DNA from: Thalassococcus profundi
GTDB taxonomy: Bacteria > Pseudomonadota > Alphaproteobacteria > Rhodobacterales > Rhodobacteraceae
Reading direction: 5' to 3'
Length of the DNA stretch: 64,000 nt
Assembly (NCBI RefSeq): GCF_003344785.1
Contig: NZ_QPMK01000001.1
Coordinates: 404,651 to 468,650, forward strand
A program made the position numbers and the translations under genes. Positions 10,555 through 19,504 of this stretch are shown here, one piece after another (position 1 is the stretch's first letter; every line of letters begins with the position of its first letter). Under the pieces are notes generated by a model, which was given only the letters and a program-made list of their open reading frames with translations, was not told the origin of the DNA and did not search any database.

Positions 10555-11670
10555 TCATTCGTAAACGGGCGCGCCCGTCGTTGCGAGTTCGGGATAGTTT
10601 CCGATCACGTTGGTGCCCTGCAACGGCTGCTGGTAGCCCTTGTGGCAGGTCCGGCAGGCGGCCTTGGGCGCGTCGGCAAAGACCGGACCCAGCCGTTCCG
10701 GCGGATAGACGTCCTGCAGCGGCACGAGGTATTCGGTGTTCATCTCGACCACCATGTCGATGCCAAGCAGTTCGGTCGCCCATTGCGGCGTCACCTGGCC
10801 CGCGTCGTAGAAGGCGCGGCTGTTGTGACAGAAGACGCAGTTCACACCCAGCGAGTTGCTGACGTAGTTCATCAGCGAGAAGGTGCGTTCGGCATCCTGC
10901 CAGGCCGGGTAGTCGACCGCGGTCGGCTTGACGTCAACATGCGCCTCGAGGTCGTGCACCTTGATCGACTCGCCGTTCAGCAGGTAGGCCTCGAGCGCGT
11001 CGGAGGGCAGCGAGGTGTAGGAGCTTTGCACCGTCACCTTGTTCTGCACGCCGCCCCAGCCGGTCATCGGCGCGCTAACTTCACCCAGCTTGAACCAGAT
11101 GTCAGACGGCACGTTCTCGCCACGGTGGCAGGTGTAACAGGTCACACCGACTTCCTTGTTGGCGTTGACGTGCCCGGCCCAGGCCTCGTTGAGGTTCTGG
11201 GTCATCTGGATCATCCGGCGCGACACGACCTTTGTATAAAGATCGTCGTTGCCGTATTCCTCGATGCCCACGTCGCCGTGGCAATAGGCGCAGCCCTGTT
11301 CGGGGGCGACCCACTGGGTGATGGCGGCCATCACCCGGTTGAAGTTGTCCTCGGTCAGGTCACCCAGCACCTGCACGTTCTCGTAGGCTTCGCTGGCGAG
11401 GGTCTCGCCGCCTTCGGGAACATAGGGTTCTTCGGTATACATCGCCTCGATCGTGGGATCGGGGGTGGCGAGGTCGACCTTGAACTCGGGCACCGACATC
11501 CCGATGCCGCGCGGGCCGGTCTGCAGGCTGTCGGTGGCGTAGGGCTGACCGAAGCTGATCAGACCCACCACCACGATCACGGCCGCGCCACAGGCCCCCA
11601 CCAGGATCGCAGGACCGTAGATGTCGGTCTTGTTCTCCGAGTTCCACTTGTTGAACCATTGGGGAAGCAT
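10555..11670 (-). CDS. pufC: Reaction centre tetraheme cytochrome c subunit
   Basis: PufC carries electrons from soluble or membrane carriers to the photo-oxidised special pair. The 371-residue protein has four CxxCH heme-attachment sites: CAYCH (127-131), CYTCH (178-182), CVFCH (278-282) and CRTCH (339-343). Its N-terminus has one hydrophobic segment (about 20-40) and no lipobox cysteine, so it is probably held by an uncleaved membrane anchor on the periplasmic side. The start MLPQWFNKW at 11670 follows the pufM stop by one base. A tetraheme pufC in this place, with no pufX, is typical of roseobacters rather than Rhodobacter. Confidence 0.97.
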   Translation of the reverse strand: MLPQWFNKWNSENKTDIYGPAILVGACGAAVIVVVGLISFGQPYATDSLQTGPRGIGMSVPEFKVDLATPDPTIEAMYTEEPYVPEGGETLASEAYENVQVLGDLTEDNFNRVMAAITQWVAPEQGCAYCHGDVGIEEYGNDDLYTKVVSRRMIQMTQNLNEAWAGHVNANKEVGVTCYTCHRGENVPSDIWFKLGEVSAPMTGWGGVQNKVTVQSSYTSLPSDALEAYLLNGESIKVHDLEAHVDVKPTAVDYPAWQDAERTFSLMNYVSNSLGVNCVFCHNSRAFYDAGQVTPQWATELLGIDMVVEMNTEYLVPLQDVYPPERLGPVFADAPKAACRTCHKGYQQPLQGTNVIGNYPELATTGAPVYE

Positions 11671-11671
11671 A

Positions 11672-12658
11672 TCAGTTCTCCTGTCCAATGAAGGCTTCAT
11701 AGGAGCCGTATGCATCGTAGCCGTAGCTGCCGTCATACATCGGAGCGAAGTGATGCTCCTGGGCCCAGATGAACCAGTTGTCCACGACCGTGCCGGTCAG
11801 CAGGATGCCGATACCGCCCGTGATCGGGGTCAGTACCGCAAACCACCACGCCCAGCGGTGAATGCCTTCCATCGTGGCGTTGAAGCCCATGGTCCAGCGC
11901 CAGAACAGGGCCGCACGTTCCGAGGCGGTGCCGCGGTCGACGATCTGCTCGAGCTCGCGGTCGCCACCGTAGCGGGTCACGGCGAGGATCGTCGCACCGT
12001 GCATCGCGAAGAGCAGGACGGAGCCATAAAGGAAGACGATCGAGAGGCAGTGGAACGGGTTGTAGTAGAGGTTGCCGTAGCGGATGGAAAACGCCGTGGT
12101 CCAGTCGAGGTGCGGGAAGATCCCGTAGGGCACCGCCTCGGACCAGGATCCCATCAGGATCGGCCGGAAGAGACCCAGCACCAGGAACAGCCAGACCGCA
12201 GAGGCGAAGGCCCAGAAGACGTGCTTGCCCATCTTGTGCTCTGCCGCCAGCAGGTAGCTGCGCAGGAGCCAGGTCATCACCGACACCAGCAGGAAGAAGC
12301 TGGCGATGATGTACCAGCCGCCGTCATAGAGCGGCGGGATGGTCAGCCCGTATTCGGGGCTGGGCGGCTCCAGCGCCAGCCAGAAACCCTGGCGCAGGAA
12401 CTCCGGCAGCGACCAGTCGACCTGGGCCAGCATGTTGATGCCGATGATGTTGAGCGCAAGAATGCCGGTGAGGATCGAGATAAGCCCTGTCCATCCCAGG
12501 TACACCGGGCCCAGCTGCGCGTTGCCGATCCAGCCGGCGAGGGTGGAGAACCGCGCCCAGGTGCCACGCTCGCGCTTGGCATTGCCGCTGTCGTCCATGC
12601 CCCATTCCGGGGCGCCCTGCACCTGGACCTGCGTGAATATGTTCTGATATTCGATCAT
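11672..12658 (-). CDS. pufM: Photosynthetic reaction centre M subunit
   Basis: PufM and PufL form the membrane core that binds the bacteriochlorophylls, bacteriopheophytins, quinones and non-heme iron of the type II reaction centre. The 328-residue protein shows five membrane helices and typical M-subunit text: [48 protein letters not shown] and [14 protein letters not shown], which include pigment- and iron-ligand histidines. The C-terminal extension ([13 protein letters not shown]) is usual for M subunits that work with a PufC cytochrome. The gene sits 3 bp after pufL and 1 bp before pufC. Confidence 0.98.
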   Translation of the reverse strand: MIEYQNIFTQVQVQGAPEWGMDDSGNAKRERGTWARFSTLAGWIGNAQLGPVYLGWTGLISILTGILALNIIGINMLAQVDWSLPEFLRQGFWLALEPPSPEYGLTIPPLYDGGWYIIASFFLLVSVMTWLLRSYLLAAEHKMGKHVFWAFASAVWLFLVLGLFRPILMGSWSEAVPYGIFPHLDWTTAFSIRYGNLYYNPFHCLSIVFLYGSVLLFAMHGATILAVTRYGGDRELEQIVDRGTASERAALFWRWTMGFNATMEGIHRWAWWFAVLTPITGGIGILLTGTVVDNWFIWAQEHHFAPMYDGSYGYDAYGSYEAFIGQEN

Positions 12659-12661
12659 GTC

Positions 12662-13501
12662 TTACATCCCCACGTTCGTGCCCCAGAGCGGAAGCTCCAG
12701 CCACCAGTTCCACCATTCCGGCCAGCCCTTGGTCCAGACCGGGCCCGAGATGATGATGCAGACCGCCGAGAAGAAGACGGCGTTGATTGCGAGCAGGAAG
12801 CCCAGGCGGTGAATGCCCAGCGTCCCGATGGAATAGCCGATGAAATCGCGGAAGAACGTATCCTCGTGATCCGGCGTCTTCATCTCCTCGCCCTTTTCGG
12901 GATTGGCCGCGCTCAGGATCAGACCGCCATGCAGCGCCAGCGCCAGGGTGGTGGTGAAGAAAAGCGTCACCGCCAGCATGTGGGCCGGGTTGTAATGGAA
13001 GTGCAGATAGGCGTAGCCGGTGTTGCTGACCCAGTCGAGGTGGCTGAAAATGCCGTAGGGAAAGCCATGCCCCCAGGCGCCCATCAGTAGCGGGCGGAAG
13101 ATCACCAGCGTGACGTAGGCCAGGATCGCGAAGGCAAAGGCGAAGGGTACGTGATACCCGATGCCCAGCTTGCGGCAGATCTCGACCTCGCGCAGCGCCC
13201 ACGAGATGAACGCGCCGGTGGCACAGATCGTGATGATCTGCCAAAGGCCGCCCTCCATCAGCGGGGCCGCACCCAGACCATAGCTCAGGTCAGGCGGCGC
13301 GATATTGATGAGCCAGGGATTGAATGTGCCCTGATGAGCCGCGCCCCAGAAGATGAGGATGGTTCCCAACAAGGCGAAGAAGGCGGTCGTGACTCCGAAG
13401 AAGCCCACGAAAAAGGGCCCAACCCAGAAGTCGAACAGATCGCCGCCGATCAGCGTCCCTCCGCGGACGCGATATTTTTTCTCGAAGCTGAGCAAGGCCA
13501 T
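12662..13501 (-). CDS. pufL: Photosynthetic reaction centre L subunit
   Basis: This is the L subunit of the purple-bacterial reaction centre, partner of PufM. It is 279 residues long, begins with the conserved [30 protein letters not shown] and has five membrane helices. Conserved blocks include [30 protein letters not shown] (special-pair and accessory bacteriochlorophyll ligands), [11 protein letters not shown] and [16 protein letters not shown] (iron and QB region). It is separated from pufA by 155 bp that contain a strong hairpin and a short ORF. Confidence 0.98.
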   Translation of the reverse strand: MALLSFEKKYRVRGGTLIGGDLFDFWVGPFFVGFFGVTTAFFALLGTILIFWGAAHQGTFNPWLINIAPPDLSYGLGAAPLMEGGLWQIITICATGAFISWALREVEICRKLGIGYHVPFAFAFAILAYVTLVIFRPLLMGAWGHGFPYGIFSHLDWVSNTGYAYLHFHYNPAHMLAVTLFFTTTLALALHGGLILSAANPEKGEEMKTPDHEDTFFRDFIGYSIGTLGIHRLGFLLAINAVFFSAVCIIISGPVWTKGWPEWWNWWLELPLWGTNVGM

Positions 13502-13558
13502 CTTCTTGATCTCCGCGTTTGGCGGTGCGTCCTGTCGAGACAGCGACCGTCATTTCAA

Positions 13559-13630
13559 TTACTTTTGCTTGGTTTGCCGCGGGCAACCGGCGAATGCCGT
13601 CAGCTGCCCGCAGCGATGCTCTTGGGTCAT
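13559..13630 (-). CDS. Possible 23-residue peptide between pufA and pufL
   Basis: In the pufA-pufL gap the minus strand reads ATG-stop for 24 codons (MTQEHRCGQLTAFAGCPRQTKQK). A good ribosome-binding sequence, GGGGAGG, ends six bases before the ATG. The peptide has no membrane segment and two cysteines. I do not recognise it. It contains the intercistronic hairpin, so translating ribosomes would open that hairpin. It could be a real small gene, a translational switch acting on mRNA stability, or chance. Confidence 0.3.
   Translation of the reverse strand: MTQEHRCGQLTAFAGCPRQTKQK
13581..13609 (-). other. pufA-pufL intercistronic stem-loop
   Basis: On the minus strand the arms GGGCAGCTGACG and CGCCGGTTGCCC pair with one mismatch and two G-U pairs around a four-base-class loop. 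In Rhodobacter, stem-loops in this position protect the pufBA segment from 3'-to-5' decay. This gives more LH1 than reaction-centre mRNA, and the same role is inferred here. Confidence 0.7.
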
Positions 13631-13656
13631 GTCGAACCTCCCCTTGCAGGGTCGGT

Positions 13657-13812
13657 TTACATGCCTGCTGATGCGGCGGTTTCGAACCAGTTCACACCAT
13701 TGGCGAGCACGACCATGTGGATCATTGCTGCCAGCAGGAAGAGAAAGACACCCTGTGCCACGAACACGCGGCGGGGGTCGAAGACGAGCCAGATCTTGTA
13801 GAACTTTGCCAT
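13657..13812 (-). CDS. pufA: Light-harvesting complex 1 alpha polypeptide
   Basis: PufA is the LH1 alpha chain that, with PufB, binds bacteriochlorophyll a and carotenoid in the ring around the reaction centre. The 51-residue protein starts [17 protein letters not shown] and has a single membrane helix (about 13-38). The bacteriochlorophyll-ligand histidine lies in [12 protein letters not shown] (H32), and the tail is [11 protein letters not shown] well-placed GAGGGAGA ribosome site lies before the start. It is 14 bp after pufB and followed by the stem-loop at 13581-13609. Confidence 0.97.
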   Translation of the reverse strand: MAKFYKIWLVFDPRRVFVAQGVFLFLLAAMIHMVVLANGVNWFETAASAGM

Positions 13813-13826
13813 TTTCTATCTCTCCC

Positions 13827-13976
13827 TCAGAACCACGGACGCCAGATGAAGGTCGCAAGGTGTGCGACCACTGCAACCGCCGAGAACAGCCAAAGGCCGC
13901 TCATGTAGACGGAATGCAGCTCCTGGGCCTGCTCGTCGGTAAGACCTGTGAAGGACAGGTCGGAATTATCAGCCAT
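13827..13976 (-). CDS. pufB: Light-harvesting complex 1 beta polypeptide
   Basis: PufB is the LH1 beta chain, partner of PufA. The 49-residue protein reads [21 protein letters not shown], then [27 protein letters not shown]. It has one membrane helix with the bacteriochlorophyll-binding histidine in VVAHLATF (H39) and a C-terminal WRPWF typical of LH1 beta. A GGAGGAAAG ribosome site precedes the ATG at 13976. The gene follows pufQ after a 127-bp gap with a GC-rich hairpin, and no pufK-like ATG ORF was found in that gap. Confidence 0.97.
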   Translation of the reverse strand: MADNSDLSFTGLTDEQAQELHSVYMSGLWLFSAVAVVAHLATFIWRPWF

Positions 13977-14071
13977 GAACTTTCCTCCGGAATGTTATTG
14001 CTGACGCCGCAACCCCTGCGGCTGGGTCCTTCGGAGGCGCGCCCCCTCGGGCCTGTCTGCGCGGGGGTCGC

Positions 14072-14087
14072 CCCCCGAACAGTCAGT
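14072..14087 (-). other. Hairpin between pufQ and pufB
   Basis: The arms CGGGGG and CCCCCG face each other across a short loop in the 127-bp gap. TTCCAGG (14094-14100) and CCTGGAA (14109-14115) form another stem overlapping the end of pufQ. These may mark the 5' end of the stable pufBA message, where processing from the bchZ-pufQ transcript occurs in Rhodobacter. Confidence 0.5.
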
Positions 14088-14103
14088 TTCGGATTCCAGG
14101 CGG

Positions 14104-14334
14104 TCAGGCCTGGAAAATGAGCGGTGTGATCCGGTCGGCTTCGGCCCAGGCCCGGGCCAGCGGGCCGTGCAGGTTGAGCGTCTGCTTCTGGAACACCTCC
14201 AGCGCCCAGAACGCCGTGGCGAAGGGGATCGCCACGAGGAAGATGAGCGTGAAGTAGAAAAGGAATTCGGTGCCGCGCTTCTGCGTGGTCCGGTGGCCAC
14301 TGGTGCGCGGCCCGTTCGAGGTAAAGTCCGTCAT
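14104..14334 (-). CDS. pufQ: PufQ, bacteriochlorophyll/puf assembly factor
   Basis: PufQ is a small membrane protein at the head of the puf operon. In Rhodobacter it is needed for normal bacteriochlorophyll production, with a proposed role as a carrier or regulator of bacteriochlorophyll precursors. The protein has 76 residues, a polar N-terminus and one membrane helix (about 23-45, [20 protein letters not shown]). It overlaps the bchZ stop as ATGA, which ties puf translation to the bchCXYZ part of the superoperon. Confidence 0.92.
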   Translation of the reverse strand: MTDFTSNGPRTSGHRTTQKRGTEFLFYFTLIFLVAIPFATAFWALEVFQKQTLNLHGPLARAWAEADRITPLIFQA

Positions 14335-15794
14335 GATGTCGGTCCTCCTGTTGACGTCGAAAGCTGGCGAACGGTTTCGATCACGACCCGTTCGTCCCCT
14401 TGTTTCAGTGCCGCCGCCTCTGCTGCGTCGCGCAGGTTCTTGGCGGCTGAAATCCTGGTCAGCACCGGATGGGTGGCGACGATGCGATCCAGCTCGGCCT
14501 GGGCATCCGCGTCCCACGGGAAATCCCGGCGCAGCGGCGTGAGCGTGGCGTCGGTCTTGTCCATTTCCGTGCCCAGCGGCAGGATGTGGAACAGCGCATC
14601 GAACAGCCCGTTGCACACCTCTTGCAGCAGGTAGGTGGCACCCGCGTAGCCCATCATCGGCGTGCCGGTATGCCGCCGGATCGCGGCGCCCGGAAAGCTG
14701 GCCGGGATGAACGTCGGCTGCGGCCCGTGGCCCGCCTTCATCTCGGCGAGGTACATCTTTTCGTTGATCGACCCCATGACGACGAGCGGGCGTTTGCTGT
14801 GCAGCATGGCCCGGACCTCTTCGTTGTTGGTCTTCTTTCCGGCGGTCCGCGCGACGGCGAAGGCGCAGGGCAGACCAAGGTCGTTCTCGAGGTAGTTGCG
14901 GATGCCGCGCGCGTAGGTCTCGTTTGCAACGATGGCGAAATTCGCGGTGGCGAAGAAATCCTGAGTCACCGACCGCCAAAGGTCCCAGACCGGCTTCAGC
15001 GTCGAATGTTTCTCGCGCTGGATGAACGGCTCGGGATCGAGGTCCAACATCTCGCCCAAGGTGCGCAGGAACTTGGTCGTGCTCTCCACCCCGATGGGCG
15101 CTTGCAGGTACGGCTTGCCCAGGCATTCGCAAAGGCCGCGGCCGAATTCGCGGTACATGCAGATGTTGACGTCGGCATTCACCAGGTTGCGCATCTCGGC
15201 CAGGTGCGCGCCCAGCGGCATCACCATGTTGACCTCGGCGCCGATGCCCTCGACCAGCCTGCGGATCTCGGCGAGGTCCGAGGGCATGTTGAACGTGCCG
15301 TACATCGGGCCAAGGATATTGACGCGGGGGGCGGCGCCCTCTTCGCGCTTCTTTTCGGGCGGCATCCGGCCCTTGGTCATGCCGAATTCGGTAAAGATCC
15401 AGGTCATCGCGCGGTCGGCGCTCTGCCACTGGTCCTCGTCGATGGTTCGCGGCAGGAAGCGCTGGATGTTGGTGCCCTGCGGCGTGACGCCCCCGCCGAT
15501 CATCTCGGCAATGGACCCGGTGACGACCACCGCGGGCAGCGCCGGGTCGAGCACTTTCCACGCCCGCTCCATCGCCTCTTCGGTCCCCTTGCCCATCTCG
15601 TCCTCAGCAAGGCCGGTGACGACGATGGGCAATTCATGCGGGGGGAGCGCGTCGGTATAGTGCAGCACAGAGGTGACCGGCAGGTTCTCGCAGCCGACGG
15701 GGCCGTCGATCACCACCTGCAATCCCTTGACGGCGCAGAAGGCATAGACCGCCCCCCAGTATCCGCCCGCGCGATCGTGGTCCTGGATCAGCAT
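14331..15794 (-). CDS. bchZ: Chlorophyllide a reductase subunit Z
   Basis: BchZ and BchY form the catalytic component of chlorophyllide oxidoreductase, which reduces ring B of chlorophyllide to the bacteriochlorin level. BchX is the reductase. The 487-residue protein is nitrogenase NifK-like. Conserved segments include [39 protein letters not shown] with its likely cluster-binding cysteine, [26 protein letters not shown] and [12 protein letters not shown]. The start overlaps the bchY stop by seven bases and the stop overlaps pufQ. Confidence 0.97.
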   Translation of the reverse strand: MLIQDHDRAGGYWGAVYAFCAVKGLQVVIDGPVGCENLPVTSVLHYTDALPPHELPIVVTGLAEDEMGKGTEEAMERAWKVLDPALPAVVVTGSIAEMIGGGVTPQGTNIQRFLPRTIDEDQWQSADRAMTWIFTEFGMTKGRMPPEKKREEGAAPRVNILGPMYGTFNMPSDLAEIRRLVEGIGAEVNMVMPLGAHLAEMRNLVNADVNICMYREFGRGLCECLGKPYLQAPIGVESTTKFLRTLGEMLDLDPEPFIQREKHSTLKPVWDLWRSVTQDFFATANFAIVANETYARGIRNYLENDLGLPCAFAVARTAGKKTNNEEVRAMLHSKRPLVVMGSINEKMYLAEMKAGHGPQPTFIPASFPGAAIRRHTGTPMMGYAGATYLLQEVCNGLFDALFHILPLGTEMDKTDATLTPLRRDFPWDADAQAELDRIVATHPVLTRISAAKNLRDAAEAAALKQGDERVVIETVRQLSTSTGGPTS

Positions 15795-17365
15795 TTCACA
15801 CCCCCGTTGGCCGCGACCCGGGCCTTTTCGGCGCGTTCGAGCTTCTTGAGGTTCTGGGCGCGGAAATCGGGGCGCAGGTTCGGTGCACCTTCCCAGACGC
15901 CGGCGGTGTCACCTGTGCCGACGCCCTCGAAAAAGGCCTTCATCTTGCCCATCCGCTCTTTCCCGGCGATGGCGGCGTTGATGACTTCGGCCAGCGACCC
16001 GGCCCCCGCCGGTCCCATCAGGGGCCGCGCGGAAATGAGGTTGGTGTAGTAGAGCGCCGGAATGCCCAGCTGCTTGGCCTTCTGCACCACCGGCGTCGTG
16101 CCGATGGCGAGGTCCGGCTGTACCGCTTCCATCGCGGCGCAATCGTCTTCCAGCGAGGCCCGGTACTTGACCTTGATGCCCTTCGCCTCGAGCCAGGCGG
16201 CATCGTCGGCGGACCAGGGCGACTTCGCGCAGGCCGTGCCGACATAGCGCAGATCCGCGCCGCTTTCGACCAGCAGCCGCGCCACCAGGAGCTCGGAACC
16301 CTCGTAGCCCGAGAGGGTGATCGTGCCGTTGATCGGCGCATTGGCCAGCGCACCCTTGATCGCGGGCAGAAACGCGTTCTGCGCCGCCGCCACCTGCTCT
16401 TTCGAGATGCCAAAGGCTTCGCCGATAGCCGCGAGCCAGGCCGCGGTGCCGTCATGTCCCACGGGAGCCGATCCGACAATGGTCCGCCCGGCAGCTTCGA
16501 ATTCGCGCACGGCAGCGGTGTAGAAGGGATGGATTGCCGCCACTGCGCCGCAATCGAGCGCCGCATAAAGCTCGCGCCACTCGCGGCACGGCACGACCGG
16601 ACCAGCGGCCAGGCCCAGGGGCGCCAGCATCGCGCCGATCATCATCGGATCGGCCGGGAACATCTCGCCCAGCAGGCTCACGGTCGGGCGGTCGGACTGG
16701 CCGTTTTCGGGACGCGCCACCGGCCCGGCCTCGATCTCTTTCCGGGCGTAATTCAGCATCGCCCCGGCCAGCACGTCCTTGGCCTCGGCATGGGTCGGCA
16801 CGCCGAACCCCGGCACGTCGATCCCGACGATGCGCACGCCGTTGATTTCCTCGGGCAGCAATCGCAGCGGCACGCCGCTGGCGGTCGGAACGCACAGGTT
16901 GGTGACCACGATGGCGTCGAACCGATCCGGGTCGGCCATCTCGTGCACGGACTCGCGGATGTCCTCGAAGAGCTTGCCGGTCACCAGCGTTTCGGAATTG
17001 AACGGCACATAGCCCACCGACCGGCGCGCGCCGTAGAAATGCGACACGAAGGTCAGGCCATAGACGCAGCAGGCGGATCCCGAGAGCACCGTCGCCACCC
17101 GTTTCATCCGCAGGCCGACGCGCAGGCTGCCGAAGGCCGGGCACATGCTCTGCGGCTTGTCATGCGGGCCTTGCGGGTAATCGGCGGCAAACTTGTCCAG
17201 CATCTCGGCATTGCCGGCGAGGCGCGCGGCCTTCTGCATCTCCGCCCCGGAATGGCAGCCCAGACCGTCGGCGGACATGGCATCCTGCGGCACCTCCGCA
17301 TCGCGCGGATGGCCCTGGGTCACTTCTGCCTGAGCGGCGGCGTCGTATGTCACTTCATCAGTCAA
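15788..17365 (-). CDS. bchY: Chlorophyllide a reductase subunit Y
   Basis: BchY is the second catalytic subunit of chlorophyllide a reductase, NifD-like, 525 residues. Likely cluster cysteines are seen in [24 protein letters not shown] and [12 protein letters not shown]. The first codon of the open frame that fits the family length is TTG at 17365, with AGGA nine bases upstream. No ATG lies near, so a TTG start is likely. The bchX-bchY gap of 74 bp contains a palindromic repeat. The 3' end overlaps bchZ. Confidence 0.96.
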   Translation of the reverse strand: MTDEVTYDAAAQAEVTQGHPRDAEVPQDAMSADGLGCHSGAEMQKAARLAGNAEMLDKFAADYPQGPHDKPQSMCPAFGSLRVGLRMKRVATVLSGSACCVYGLTFVSHFYGARRSVGYVPFNSETLVTGKLFEDIRESVHEMADPDRFDAIVVTNLCVPTASGVPLRLLPEEINGVRIVGIDVPGFGVPTHAEAKDVLAGAMLNYARKEIEAGPVARPENGQSDRPTVSLLGEMFPADPMMIGAMLAPLGLAAGPVVPCREWRELYAALDCGAVAAIHPFYTAAVREFEAAGRTIVGSAPVGHDGTAAWLAAIGEAFGISKEQVAAAQNAFLPAIKGALANAPINGTITLSGYEGSELLVARLLVESGADLRYVGTACAKSPWSADDAAWLEAKGIKVKYRASLEDDCAAMEAVQPDLAIGTTPVVQKAKQLGIPALYYTNLISARPLMGPAGAGSLAEVINAAIAGKERMGKMKAFFEGVGTGDTAGVWEGAPNLRPDFRAQNLKKLERAEKARVAANGGVKC

Positions 17366-17397
17366 GTCGGTCCTGTCTTCTTCTCTGGTTCAAAATA

Positions 17398-17428
17398 ACC
17401 CTCGGGGGTGCGGGGGCTGGCCCCCGCT
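17398..17428. repeat. Palindromic repeat between bchX and bchY
   Basis: The palindrome GCGGGGGCTGGCCCCCGC at 17410-17427 is preceded by AACCCTCGGGGGT. It is nearly identical to the reverse strand of 36-65 and related to 8403-8434. It lies inside the crtEF-bchCXYZ-puf transcription unit, so it is unlikely to be a full terminator in this direction. It may attenuate or stabilise the mRNA. Confidence 0.65.
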
Positions 17429-17439
17429 CCGGCGTTCCC

Positions 17440-18441
17440 TCAGGCGTCGTCGTAGACCACCTCAAGAGAGGCTTTCGGCTTGGCATGCTTGCCGCGCATG
17501 TCGGCATCGGTCGCGGGCACCAGCTGGTAATCGCCGCCGGTATCCTTGGCGTCGAAGAGACCCAGCAGCCCGTCCTGGTCCAGCGGCGTCGGCCGTACCG
17601 GCGGAGCGAGGCTCACGGCATCGGCCAGTTCGGCAAACAGGCTCCCCCAGGGGGATTTCGCCGTGCCGACGATCTGGTAGTTGGCGGATTTCTTGCGCAG
17701 GTCGTCGTCCTGCGGGATCGCGGCCAGGATGGGGATGTCGACCGCCTTGGCAAAGGCCTGCGCCTCGCCCGACAGGTCGTCCTTGTTCACGACAAGACCC
17801 GCGACGCCGACGTTGCCGCCCAGCTTGCGGAAATACTCCACGGCAGAGCAGACGTTGTTCGCGACATACAGCGACTGCAGGTCGTTTGACGCAACCAGGA
17901 TCACCTTCTGCGCCATGTCCCGCGCGATCGGCAGGCCGAAGCCGCCGCAGACCACGTCGCCCAGGAAGTCCAGCAGCACGTAGTCGAAGTCCCAGTCGTG
18001 GAAGCCCAGCTTTTCCAGCAGCTCGAAGCCGTGGATGATCCCGCGCCCGCCGCAGCCGCGGCCGACTTCCGGCCCGCCAAGCTCCATGGCAAAGACGCCG
18101 CCGCGCTTGAAACAGACGTCGCCGATGGCAACCTCTTCGCCGGCGAGTTTCTTGCGAGTCGAGGTTTCGATGATCGTCGGGCACGCCTTGCCGCCGAACA
18201 GCAGCGAGGTCGTGTCGGATTTCGGGTCACAGCCGATCAGCAGAACGCGCTTGCCCTGTTCGGCCATCATGTGGCTGAGATTGGCGAGGGTGAAGGACTT
18301 GCCGATCCCGCCCTTGCCGTAGATCGCGATGATCTGGGTTTTCTTCGTGGCCTCGGTCGGGATCACGTCGGCCAGATCCTCGCCTGCTTCGTCCCGCAGG
18401 CGCTGGTCGAAATCCTTGAGGTTCGGTACATCGTCCTTCAC
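17440..18441 (-). CDS. bchX: Chlorophyllide a reductase iron protein subunit X
   Basis: BchX is the ATP-dependent [4Fe-4S] reductase that feeds electrons to BchY-BchZ, similar to NifH and BchL. The 333-residue protein has a P-loop [10 protein letters not shown], switch-type segment [14 protein letters not shown] and two cluster-ligand cysteine regions, GRGCGGRG and [10 protein letters not shown]. It starts with GTG at 18441, where the bchC stop and bchX start overlap as GTGA. The C-terminal tail beyond the NifH core is normal for BchX. Confidence 0.97.
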   Translation of the reverse strand: MKDDVPNLKDFDQRLRDEAGEDLADVIPTEATKKTQIIAIYGKGGIGKSFTLANLSHMMAEQGKRVLLIGCDPKSDTTSLLFGGKACPTIIETSTRKKLAGEEVAIGDVCFKRGGVFAMELGGPEVGRGCGGRGIIHGFELLEKLGFHDWDFDYVLLDFLGDVVCGGFGLPIARDMAQKVILVASNDLQSLYVANNVCSAVEYFRKLGGNVGVAGLVVNKDDLSGEAQAFAKAVDIPILAAIPQDDDLRKKSANYQIVGTAKSPWGSLFAELADAVSLAPPVRPTPLDQDGLLGLFDAKDTGGDYQLVPATDADMRGKHAKPKASLEVVYDDA

Positions 18442-19379
18442 GCGGCGTCCTTCCAGTTGAGTATCATCTTCAGGCAGGCCGGATCCTCGAAGGCGGTTCG
18501 ATACGCCTCCGGGGCATCGATGGCCCGTGCGTCATGTGTGATCAGCCCCGCCAGGCTCAGCGCGCCCTGGTCGATCAGGGCCCGGGTGGCGGTCAGGTCC
18601 GCGGGCGTCCATTCGGCGGCGACGCGGAACCGCGCCTCCTTCATGAAGGCGGGCGGAAAGGCGAATTGCAGCGGCTGGGCGTAGAACCCCGCCAGCACGA
18701 TCTCGCCGCCCTTGGCGATGCGGCCGATCAGGTCGTTGAGCAGCGCGCCGTTGCCCGAGGCGTCATAGACGCTTTGGTAATCGCGGCGCGTGTCGGTTTC
18801 GGGGTCGATGACGTCATATCCATCGGCCCCGGAGCGGCGCGCCGGGTCGATTTCCCAGACCGTCGGCGCGGGCGCACCCGCGACCAGGGTCAGCCGGGCC
18901 AGCAATCGGCCCAGGACCCCGTGTCCGACGATCAGGTCCGGCACGGTCTTGTTGAACCCGGCCATTGCATGGCGCGCCGTGGCGGCCAGCGCCAGCAAGG
19001 CACCCTGCGCGCCGAGACCCGAATCGATTCGGCACACCCGGTCGCTTCCGGTCACGATGTGGCTTGCCGCCCCGCCGAAAAGTCCGAAGGCGCCATCGTA
19101 GCAATTGGCGCCGGGAACGAAGACATGATCGCCCGGGCTGAACCCGGTCTGCGCGCCCGCCTCGATCACCTCGCCCGCGGCTTCGTAGCCGGGAACCAGC
19201 GGATACCCCATGCCGGGGAACGGCGGCATGTCACCGGACCAGAACAGCTTTTCCGTGCCGGTGGAGATGCCGGAGTGGCGCACCTCGATCACGAGATCGG
19301 TCTGCGCCGGGTCGGTCAGCGCAAGATCCGCGACCGCCAGATCCTTTGGTCCATTGAGAAGGACAGCTTTGGTTTGCAT
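18438..19379 (-). CDS. bchC: Bacteriochlorophyllide a dehydrogenase
   Basis: BchC oxidises the 3-hydroxyethyl group to 3-acetyl, giving bacteriochlorophyllide a. It belongs to the medium-chain, zinc-type alcohol dehydrogenase family. The 313 residues match BchC length. The N-terminal GroES-like part contains [13 protein letters not shown] and [16 protein letters not shown]. The nucleotide-binding half has [13 protein letters not shown]. The gene has its own promoter with tandem PpsR boxes in the 125-bp crtF-bchC gap and overlaps bchX. Confidence 0.96.
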   Translation of the reverse strand: MQTKAVLLNGPKDLAVADLALTDPAQTDLVIEVRHSGISTGTEKLFWSGDMPPFPGMGYPLVPGYEAAGEVIEAGAQTGFSPGDHVFVPGANCYDGAFGLFGGAASHIVTGSDRVCRIDSGLGAQGALLALAATARHAMAGFNKTVPDLIVGHGVLGRLLARLTLVAGAPAPTVWEIDPARRSGADGYDVIDPETDTRRDYQSVYDASGNGALLNDLIGRIAKGGEIVLAGFYAQPLQFAFPPAFMKEARFRVAAEWTPADLTATRALIDQGALSLAGLITHDARAIDAPEAYRTAFEDPACLKMILNWKDAA

Positions 19380-19429
19380 TTCGACCCTCCCCCGGTTCGA
19401 GCGCAGCGTTGGTTTACGGGGCGATTCCC

Positions 19430-19459
19430 CTTGTACGCGGCGGTTTGTCCTTCTGTCAG
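19430..19459 (-). promoter_or_regulatory. Probable sigma-70-type bchC promoter
   Basis: On the minus strand a -35-like CTGACA (19459-19454) and a -10-like TACAAG (19435-19430) are separated by 18 bp. The -35 hexamer is the end of the proximal PpsR box, which fits repression by occlusion as described for Rhodobacter bchC. Confidence 0.6.
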
Positions 19460-19471
19460 TTTAAGCTTACA
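19454..19471. promoter_or_regulatory. PpsR/CrtJ operator, bchC proximal
   Basis: TGTCAGTTTAAGCTTACA, a perfect TGT-N12-ACA box. It forms a tandem pair with 19480-19497, separated by eight bases, the arrangement known for cooperative CrtJ binding at bchC. Confidence 0.92.
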
Positions 19472-19479
19472 CACCTATG

Positions 19480-19497
19480 TGTCAACATAAATGGACA
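19480..19497. promoter_or_regulatory. PpsR/CrtJ operator, bchC distal
   Basis: TGTCAACATAAATGGACA, a perfect TGT-N12-ACA box. It ends only seven bases before the last base of the crtF stop codon (19505), so the bchC control region fills the crtF-bchC gap. Confidence 0.9.
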
Positions 19498-19504
19498 GTC
19501 TGGA

